A stretch of DNA of 64,000 nucleotides from Bacteroidales bacterium (lineage in GTDB: Bacteria > Bacteroidota > Bacteroidia > Bacteroidales > Paludibacteraceae), in contig DUQG01000007.1 of the NCBI GenBank assembly GCA_012837935.1, positions 26,240-90,239 of the forward strand. Direction: 5' to 3'. The translations under genes and the position numbers were made by a program. Shown piece by piece: positions 61,607-64,000 of this stretch. The notes below the pieces were generated by a model. It saw nothing but the letters and a program-made list of their open reading frames with translations. It made no database searches and was not told the DNA's origin. Position 1 is the stretch's first letter. The number at the start of each line of letters is the position of its first letter.

Positions 61607-61711
61607 TGCTATTTTTTTACAAAAATACAAAATAAAAAGAAAGCTTTTGCGGAATAGTCTTTAAACTATTTTGAATAATTAACGAAATATATGATAGTTA
61701 ATGATTTATAG

Positions 61712-61743
61712 TTTGCACTATTTCTTAAAAATAGCTAACTTTG
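61712..61743 (+). promoter_or_regulatory. Bacteroidota-type promoter (TTTG-N20-TAACTTTG) of the M23-dxr operon
   Basis: TTTG (61712-61715) and TAACTTTG (61736-61743) are spaced by 20 bases, 64 bases before the ATG at 61808. Confidence 0.65.
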
Positions 61744-61807
61744 CGGACATTTTTTTAGGTTTTTAACAGCTTAAAAACTCATTTTTCTTTGAAAACAAAA
61801 AGTATCC

Positions 61808-62686
61808 ATGAAAAAGAAGTTTAAACATATTCTGGCAGAGTTTATGCAAAAAATGCGGTTTAAATACCGTATTTCCATTCTGAACGAGAATACGTTGGAA
61901 GAGACTTGGTACACCAAGTTATCTCGTTTTAGCGTGGTACTTTTTGTTACCGGATTTTTCCTATTTACGTTTATCGTATTGACGCTGTTGATTTTTACCA
62001 CGCCACTTCGTCATTATCTTCCGGGTTATGCCGATTCCGGCAATAGAACAATCATTATTCAGCAGTCTATACGCACCGATTCGCTGGCTCGGCAGGTCGA
62101 TTTGATGAATGCTTATTTGGAAGTGTTGAAAGAAAATATTACCGGAACGCAAAATCCGGATAGTTCTATTCTGAATGATACGGTGAAGATGCATGCTCAA
62201 GCAGTCGAACTGATGGAAAAATCAAAAAGAGAAGCGGAATTTGTTAAGAATTACGAGGAAACAGAAAAATACAACTTAGGCGCTATTAATACAGCTAAAA
62301 AAAACGAAGATATCCATGTGTTTTTTCGTCCTGTGGGTGGAATTGTGGCATCAACGTATAATCCGCGGGAGGAGCGATTTGGAATTGCTGTAATCACAGC
62401 ACCGCAAGAAACGGTGAAAAGCGTGCTGGAAGGACGAGTGATTTATGCAGGATATACATTTGAAAATGACTGGGTTATACAAGTGCAGCACGAAAATGAT
62501 TATATTTCCATTTATAAAAATAATACTCGGCTGCTAAAGTCCGTAGGTGACTATGTAAAATCGGGTGAAAGTATTGCCGTAACAGGTAATGAGGGAAATG
62601 AAGGTTCCGGACGCCATTTTTATTTTGAACTTTGGCGAAAAGGAAGTTCCGTTAATCCGCAGGAGGTTATTACATTTAGATTCTAA
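61808..62686 (+). CDS. M23 (LytM)-family protein with degenerate active site
   Basis: A 292-residue membrane protein. A short cytoplasmic start is followed by a membrane helix (about 45-70), a charged helical region (about 85-155) and a LytM fold (about 175-290). In active M23 enzymes the zinc is held by HxGxD and the second histidine of HxH. Here these read R190-FGI-A194 and H270-F-Y272, and the usual YxHL histidine is asparagine (IYKNNTRLL). The protein should therefore not hydrolyse peptidoglycan and may act as an activator, as EnvC-type proteins do. The dxr gene follows 23 bases later. Confidence 0.85.
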   Translation: MKKKFKHILAEFMQKMRFKYRISILNENTLEETWYTKLSRFSVVLFVTGFFLFTFIVLTLLIFTTPLRHYLPGYADSGNRTIIIQQSIRTDSLARQVDLMNAYLEVLKENITGTQNPDSSILNDTVKMHAQAVELMEKSKREAEFVKNYEETEKYNLGAINTAKKNEDIHVFFRPVGGIVASTYNPREERFGIAVITAPQETVKSVLEGRVIYAGYTFENDWVIQVQHENDYISIYKNNTRLLKSVGDYVKSGESIAVTGNEGNEGSGRHFYFELWRKGSSVNPQEVITFRF

Positions 62687-62709
62687 AAAATCATTATAAG
62701 AGACAGATT

Positions 62710-63870
62710 GTGCTTGATAAGAAAAAAAATATTGCTATTCTCGGTTCTACCGGTTCTATCGGTACGCAGGCTTTGGATGTGGTGCGCAAAAATCCCGACA
62801 GATTTGAAGTATATGCACTAACGGCTAATTCAAGCGTGGATTTGTTGATTGAGCAAGCCATTGAATTTCAGCCGGAAGTGGTGGTAATAAGGAATGAGAG
62901 ATACTATTCGCAATTGAAAGAAGCCTTGGCAAAGTTGCCGATAAAAGTTTACGCAGGCATGGAAGCCATCACGCAAACGGTAGAAATGGAATCTATCGAT
63001 ATAGTGCTGACCGCAATGGTAGGATATGCCGGATTGCAGCCGACTATTCATGCCATAAAAGCCGGAAAAACTATTGCGCTAGCCAATAAAGAGACGTTGG
63101 TAGTAGCAGGAGAAATCATCAATGAATTGGCTCAGAAGTACAATACACCGATTCTTCCGGTTGATTCTGAACATTCTGCTATTTTTCAATGTTTAGCAGG
63201 GGAAGGCGACAATCCGATTGACAGGATAATTCTTACGGCATCGGGTGGTCCATTCCGCAAAAAAAGCTTGGAAGAATTGAAGCACGTTACTTCAAAACAA
63301 GCACTTAAACATCCAAACTGGGAAATGGGAGCAAAAATAACCATTGATTCGGCAACGATGATGAATAAAGGCTTTGAGGTGATTGAAGCGAAATGGCTTT
63401 TCGGACTGAAACCTTCGCAAATAGAGGTGGTGGTTCATCCGCAATCCATTATCCACTCGATGATTGAGTTTTCGGACAGTTCCATCAAAGCACAGCTTGG
63501 AATGCCGGATATGCGTTTGCCTATTCAGTACGCATTTACTTATCCTGATAGATTGGTAACGGATTTTCCGCGGGTGGATTTTATGGAGTTTAATAAGCTG
63601 ACTTTTGAAAAGCCTGACGTAAAGCGATTTAGAAATTTGGCTTTGGCATATCAAGCGATGGAAATGGGTGGAAATATGCCTTGTGTTCTCAACGCAGCTA
63701 ACGAAGTGGTTGTGGATGCATTTTTAAAAGAAAAAATCGGTTTCCTGCAAATGAGCGATATCATCGAAAATGTGATGACAAAAGCAAGTTTTGTACAGAA
63801 ACCAAGCAACGAAGACTATGTGCAGTCCAACGAGGAAGCGAGAAAGATTACATTGGAACAAATTAAATAA
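62710..63870 (+). CDS. dxr: 1-deoxy-D-xylulose 5-phosphate reductoisomerase
   Basis: Second step of the MEP route to isoprenoids: reduces and rearranges DXP to methylerythritol phosphate with NADPH. A 386-residue protein with the NADPH site NIAILGSTGSIGTQALDVV, GKTIALANKETLVVAG, DSEHSAIFQCL, the substrate loop TASGGPFRKKS, HPNWEMGAKITIDSATMMNKGFEVIEA and the C-terminal NAANEVVVDAFL. The start codon is GTG at 62710, since no ATG is available before the conserved NIAILG. It would supply precursors for the polyprenyl synthase encoded at 52849. Confidence 0.95.
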   Translation: MLDKKKNIAILGSTGSIGTQALDVVRKNPDRFEVYALTANSSVDLLIEQAIEFQPEVVVIRNERYYSQLKEALAKLPIKVYAGMEAITQTVEMESIDIVLTAMVGYAGLQPTIHAIKAGKTIALANKETLVVAGEIINELAQKYNTPILPVDSEHSAIFQCLAGEGDNPIDRIILTASGGPFRKKSLEELKHVTSKQALKHPNWEMGAKITIDSATMMNKGFEVIEAKWLFGLKPSQIEVVVHPQSIIHSMIEFSDSSIKAQLGMPDMRLPIQYAFTYPDRLVTDFPRVDFMEFNKLTFEKPDVKRFRNLALAYQAMEMGGNMPCVLNAANEVVVDAFLKEKIGFLQMSDIIENVMTKASFVQKPSNEDYVQSNEEARKITLEQIK

Positions 63871-63974
63871 GAGAATTACTAGTGATGCATTAATTTTTTA
63901 AATTTCTTTATATAGTGCTGATTTTCACTCAGCTACAGGCGTTCTTTGATTTTACGACTTGATTTGAAAATAGA

Positions 63975-63982
63975 TAATTTTG
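63975..63982 (+). promoter_or_regulatory. -7 box (TAATTTTG) of a gene beyond the window
   Basis: TAATTTTG lies 18 bases from the window end, after the dxr stop codon. The gene it would drive is outside. Confidence 0.4.
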
Positions 63983-64000
63983 CAGTTATTTAATAAAATA

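Overview
The window reads as chromosome of a member of the Bacteroidota, most likely the order Bacteroidales. The base composition is AT-rich. Many genes and all four tRNA genes are preceded by the TAnnTTTG type of -7 box used by the Bacteroidota sigma factor. There are type IX secretion (T9SS) C-terminal sorting domains, a GldJ-family lipoprotein, a two-gene 2-oxoacid:ferredoxin oxidoreductase, and a folP-cdaA pair. The genus cannot be fixed from this sequence. No complete insertion sequence, prophage, CRISPR array or rRNA operon is visible.

Layout. 1-13.7 kb: three very large secreted proteins in one direction. Two are modular non-catalytic proteins and the third is a GH95 alpha-L-fucosidase; they share lectin-like, FIVAR-like, GEVED-like and chitobiase-like modules, and each ends in a T9SS tail. 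13.7-24.4 kb: an Smr-domain protein, QueA, a giant secreted GH2 beta-galactosidase with two LamG domains, GuaA, a TatD nuclease and tRNA-Ser. 24.5-33 kb, mostly minus strand: KorB/KorA, a GNAT-YoaP protein, AsnS, GldJ and an SRPBCC protein. The GNAT and SRPBCC genes each carry an attC-like inverted structure at the 3' end, so they look like gene cassettes. 33-42.7 kb: FolP, CdaA, a PNGase F homologue, PurD, an NtrC-type regulator without a DNA-binding domain, RpiB, ThiL and a GH20 hexosaminidase. 42.9-53.8 kb: asparaginase, AroK, DnaE, thioredoxin, tRNA-Glu, S20, PolA and a polyprenyl diphosphate synthase. 53.9-64 kb: tRNA-Gly (with a duplicated 3' end), tRNA-Leu, BirA, DacB, PdxB, an alpha/beta hydrolase, FolB, a POT transporter, a phosphodiesterase, a degenerate M23 protein and Dxr.

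How the genes fit together. The secreted enzymes (fucosidase, beta-galactosidase, PNGase F, beta-hexosaminidase) would together strip N-glycans or mucin-like glycans. GldJ belongs to the secretion machinery that exports T9SS-tagged proteins. The remainder is mainly housekeeping: folate, purine, isoprenoid, shikimate, thiamine and PLP synthesis, replication and translation.

The most unusual material is non-genic or modular. It comprises (i) the two attC-like cassette structures, (ii) a 1,851-bp in-frame tandem duplication inside the 2,076-residue secreted protein, and (iii) several families of dispersed palindromic repeats. One of these repeat families supplies the stop codons of two genes and the N-terminus of PurD. 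I saw no clearly new multi-gene defence or biosynthetic system.
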